From: Propionibacteriaceae bacterium
Lineage (GTDB): Bacteria > Actinomycetota > Actinomycetes > Propionibacteriales > Propionibacteriaceae
Reading direction: 5' to 3'
NCBI GenBank assembly: GCA_031261455.1
Contig: JAISJP010000023.1
Span: 62,001-126,000 of the forward strand
DNA: 64,000 nt
This document shows, in pieces, positions 61,333 to 64,000 of the stretch. The notes beneath the pieces are model-generated. The model saw nothing but the letters and a program-made list of their open reading frames with translations, did not search any database and was not told where the DNA came from. The position numbers and the translations under genes are program-made. Position 1 is the stretch's first letter. Each line of letters begins with the position of its first letter.

Positions 61333-63927
61333 TTACTCGTCGTCTTCGGCTTCTTCATCGACTGTGCCAGCACCGACGTGTGCGAGCACGGGGGACTGGT
61401 CGTCATCTTCGTCGTCTGCGTCTTCCTTGGCTTCGTTGAGTTCACGCTTGACGTCCACCAAATCGAGGCCGATGCGCATGCCGTAGAACGAACGCCACAC
61501 GAAAACTGCGGAGACTACGAAGAACGCGGCAGCCAGCACATAGGTTAGCGAGCCAGAGCCAGAAGCGCTGAACGAGACGGCCAACTCAACGGCCAGCAAG
61601 CCGAACAGCGTCGAGAACTTGATGATCGGGTTGAGCGAAACCGAGGAGGTGTCCTTGAACGGGTCACCCACGGTGTCACCGACCACGGAGGCATCATGCA
61701 GCGGGGTGCCCTTAGCGTCCAGATCGACCTCTACGAGCTTCTTGGCGTTGTCCCAAGCTCCACCGGCGTTAGCCATGAAGATCGCCTGGTACAGACCAAA
61801 TAGCGCGATGGACACCAAGTAACCGATGAACAGGTACGGATCGGCAAACGCGAACGCCAGCGTGGAGAAGAACACCCCGAAGAAGATGTTGATCATGCCC
61901 TTCTGAGCGTACTGGGTGCAGATCTGCACCACCTTCTTGGAATCCTCGGTGCTTGCCTTGGACACGCCGTCGAGGTTCAGGTTGTGGCTGATGAAGTCCA
62001 CCGCACGGTACGAACCCGTAGTGACGGCCTGCATGGACGCACCCGAGAACCAGTAGATGATAGCGCCGCCCGCGATCAGACCCAGCAGGAACGGGGCGTG
62101 AATCAGGGACAGCTTGTCGGTGTTCTCGGTGAGCTTCTCGGTGAGGCTCATGATGATCGAGAAGATCATCGTGGTTGCGCCCACCACAGCGGTGCCGATG
62201 AGGACTGGCTTTGCGGTGGCCTTAAAGGTGTTGCCCGCGCCGTCGTTCTCTTCAAGCAGACGCTTGGCGTGCTCCCAGTCAACGTCGAAACCGAAGTCGG
62301 CCTTGATCTCGTCTTCGATGTTGGGGATGTCTTCAATGGTGGACAGTTCGTAGACGCTCTGCGCGTTGTCCGTGACCGGGCCGTAGCTGTCCACGGCGAT
62401 GGTGACCGGGCCCATGCCCAAGAAACCGAACGCCACGAGACCGAACGCGAAGATGGCCGGAGCGATCATGAGCGCGCCCAAACCGAGGGTGGAGATCAGG
62501 AACGCCACGCCCATGAGGCCGACGATTGCCAAGCCCAACCAGTAGGCCGAGAAGTTACCCGAAACCAAGCCGGACAGGATGTCCAGCGACGCGCCACCCT
62601 TCTGGGCAGAAACCACAACCTCGCGCACATGCTTCGAGTTGACCGACGTGAACGCCTTGACCAACTCGGGGATGAGCGCGCCTGCGATGGTGCCGCAGGA
62701 GATGATGGAAGCCAACTTCCACCAAAGGCTGCCGTCTCCAAGGTCGGAGATCAGCAGGTACGAGGTGGCGTAGGTGAGGGCGATGCAGACGGCAGAGGTC
62801 AACCAAACAAGGTTTGACAACGGACGTTCAAAGTCCATGACATCCGAGTTGGCGTAACGCGCACGGGTGTAAAGGTTGTTGATGGCGTACGAGATGAACG
62901 AGGCGATCACCATCACGATGCGGATGGTGAACACCCACACCAGCAACGTCACCTGAATAGCCGGATCGGAGACGCCGAGCAGCACGAACGTGATGAGCGC
63001 CACACCGGTAACACCGTAGGTCTCAAAGCCGTCAGCAGACGGGCCAACCGAGTCGCCAGCGTTGTCGCCCACGCAGTCCGCGATAACGCCAGGGTTGCGG
63101 GCGTCGTCTTCCTTGATCTTGAAGGCGATCTTCATCAAGTCGGAACCGATGTCGGCGATCTTGGTGAAGATACCGCCAGCGATACGCAGTGCGGACGCAC
63201 CCAGCGATTCGCCGATGGCGAAACCGATGAAGCACGAACCCGCAATCTCACCGGGCAAGAACACCAGGATGAGCAACATCATCATCAGTTCGAGGCTGAT
63301 CAGCACCATGCCAACGCTCATGCCCGACTGCATCGGGATGGAGTGGCAGGGGTACGGCTTGCCCTTGAGCGCCGCGTGGGCGGTGCGCGAGTTAGCGAAC
63401 GTGTTGACGCGAATGCCGTACCACGCGATGGCGTACGATCCGGCCATGCCAACCAGCGAGAAGGCGAGGATGATGAGCACCCGAGGTAGCGAGAAGCCGA
63501 CCAACGCCTTGTAGTAGACGAAGATGACGGTGCCGATGAACGCCCAAAGCAGCATCAGGAAACGCCCTTGCTGATACAGGTAAGACTTGCAGGTCTCATA
63601 GATGAGCTCGGAAACTTCCAACATCGCCTTATGGACGGGCATGTTGCGCAGTTTCGTGTACGTCACTAGGCCGAAGATCAGGCCGAGGGCGCAGATGATT
63701 AGGCCAGACGCCAACAGTTGCGAACCGTTGATGCCGCCAAAGAAGGTTACGGTTGATAGATCGGGAACGTGCAGGTTGGCTTCGCCGCCGACCTCATGGG
63801 TGCCTTCGCCGCCTCCCGGGGCACAGCCCGCCAAAGACAACAATACCCCGGCAACTAGTGCTATTTTGCCTAGTCCGGGGCGTTTAGTTTGACTCTGTGC
63901 GCCTTTAGCCGCGTCAGTCTTTGCCAC
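61333..63927 (-). CDS. hppA: Membrane pyrophosphatase, divergent H+-translocating type
   Basis: An 864-residue ion pump energised by pyrophosphate, with about 16 helices. Core motifs are GGIFTKIADIGSDLM, KEDDARNPGVIADCVGDNAGDS and GPSADGFETYGV. The classical DVGADLVGKVE is changed: one residue is missing and the KxE Glu is not present. This pattern fits the divergent Na+-regulated proton-pumping group rather than classical H+- or Na+-pumps. The N-terminus has a lipobox-like LAGC after the first helix, and the C-terminus is acidic. GTG 63927 with a purine-rich site is preferred to TTG 63981. Confidence 0.9.
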   Translation of the reverse strand: MAKTDAAKGAQSQTKRPGLGKIALVAGVLLSLAGCAPGGGEGTHEVGGEANLHVPDLSTVTFFGGINGSQLLASGLIICALGLIFGLVTYTKLRNMPVHKAMLEVSELIYETCKSYLYQQGRFLMLLWAFIGTVIFVYYKALVGFSLPRVLIILAFSLVGMAGSYAIAWYGIRVNTFANSRTAHAALKGKPYPCHSIPMQSGMSVGMVLISLELMMMLLILVFLPGEIAGSCFIGFAIGESLGASALRIAGGIFTKIADIGSDLMKIAFKIKEDDARNPGVIADCVGDNAGDSVGPSADGFETYGVTGVALITFVLLGVSDPAIQVTLLVWVFTIRIVMVIASFISYAINNLYTRARYANSDVMDFERPLSNLVWLTSAVCIALTYATSYLLISDLGDGSLWWKLASIISCGTIAGALIPELVKAFTSVNSKHVREVVVSAQKGGASLDILSGLVSGNFSAYWLGLAIVGLMGVAFLISTLGLGALMIAPAIFAFGLVAFGFLGMGPVTIAVDSYGPVTDNAQSVYELSTIEDIPNIEDEIKADFGFDVDWEHAKRLLEENDGAGNTFKATAKPVLIGTAVVGATTMIFSIIMSLTEKLTENTDKLSLIHAPFLLGLIAGGAIIYWFSGASMQAVTTGSYRAVDFISHNLNLDGVSKASTEDSKKVVQICTQYAQKGMINIFFGVFFSTLAFAFADPYLFIGYLVSIALFGLYQAIFMANAGGAWDNAKKLVEVDLDAKGTPLHDASVVGDTVGDPFKDTSSVSLNPIIKFSTLFGLLAVELAVSFSASGSGSLTYVLAAAFFVVSAVFVWRSFYGMRIGLDLVDVKRELNEAKEDADDEDDDQSPVLAHVGAGTVDEEAEDDE

Positions 63928-64000
63928 TGGTCTCTTCTCTCTTCTTGGGCGGCGTTGGTGCCGTCGTCCAGCGATGAACAAAAACCCGTGTGGCTCATGA

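Noticed and set aside
61984..62817. 277-codon plus-strand frame inside hppA
   Set aside because: It is antisense to a well-conserved membrane protein; the frame is open because of GC-rich codon bias.

Overview
The window is chromosomal DNA from a moderately high-GC actinobacterium. Evidence is the marker set (WhiA, DUF3046, DUF3017, DUF2017, LppM-type lipoprotein, ClgR-like regulator, ANTAR response regulator beside polA, mycothiol-type maleylpyruvate isomerase fold), the gene orders rimO-clgR-DUF3046-recA-recX and uvrA-uvrC-rapZ-whiA-gap-pgk-tpiA-secG, and actinobacterial promoter signals (TANNNT -10 boxes, many leaderless genes, SOS box GAAC-N4-GTTC). LuxS, RNase Y, GW-type cell-wall-binding repeats, a sortase and a membrane pyrophosphatase suggest an Actinomycetaceae-like organism, but the genus cannot be fixed from this sequence.

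Layout. 1-2942: end of a DUF2017 gene, then feoA-feoB-feoC-like (ferrous iron uptake). 2943-8247: accessory island with a secreted GW-repeat metzincin protease split by an in-frame TGA, a coupled lipoprotein, a large hairpin, and a minus-strand DUF4956-VTC-carbohydrate-binding operon. 8371-18607: ftsK, rimO, clgR-like, DUF3046, recA, recX, rny and two small membrane proteins. 18667-24080: luxS (minus) against miaB-miaA-dapF-hflX. 24339-31490: dinG-type helicase, orphan ABC ATPase, SBF-like transporter and def (minus), xerC, and a double-LytM peptidase (minus). 31687-40167: tRNA-Leu, short BTAD-like protein, DUF1015, G5/muralytic protein, folD, DUF3017, ANTAR regulator, polA. 40261-48161: sortase (minus), rpsA, coaE, uvrB, terC, maleylpyruvate isomerase-like protein (minus). 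48379-58852: uvrA-uvrC-rapZ-whiA, then gap, pgk, tpiA. 59005-63927: lppM-like (minus), secG, then hppA-pgl (minus).

The strongest network signal concerns DNA repair. recA, polA, uvrB and uvrA(-uvrC-rapZ-whiA) each carry an upstream (T/C)TGTCGGTG-N8-TANNNT element. This is the LexA-independent RecA-NDp promoter known in mycobacteria to be activated by PafBC. recA also has a separate SOS box. Many other genes place a TANNNT box 6-8 nt before the start codon, so they are probably read from leaderless mRNAs.

Other items of note are a dispersed CTGCG-palindrome repeat family in most long intergenic gaps (one copy lies inside a coding region), three paired DnaA-box-like sites, a structured leader upstream of terC, a divergent H+-pyrophosphatase and a 6-phosphogluconolactonase-like protein with altered key motifs. 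All calls rest on reading the sequence; no database search was run.
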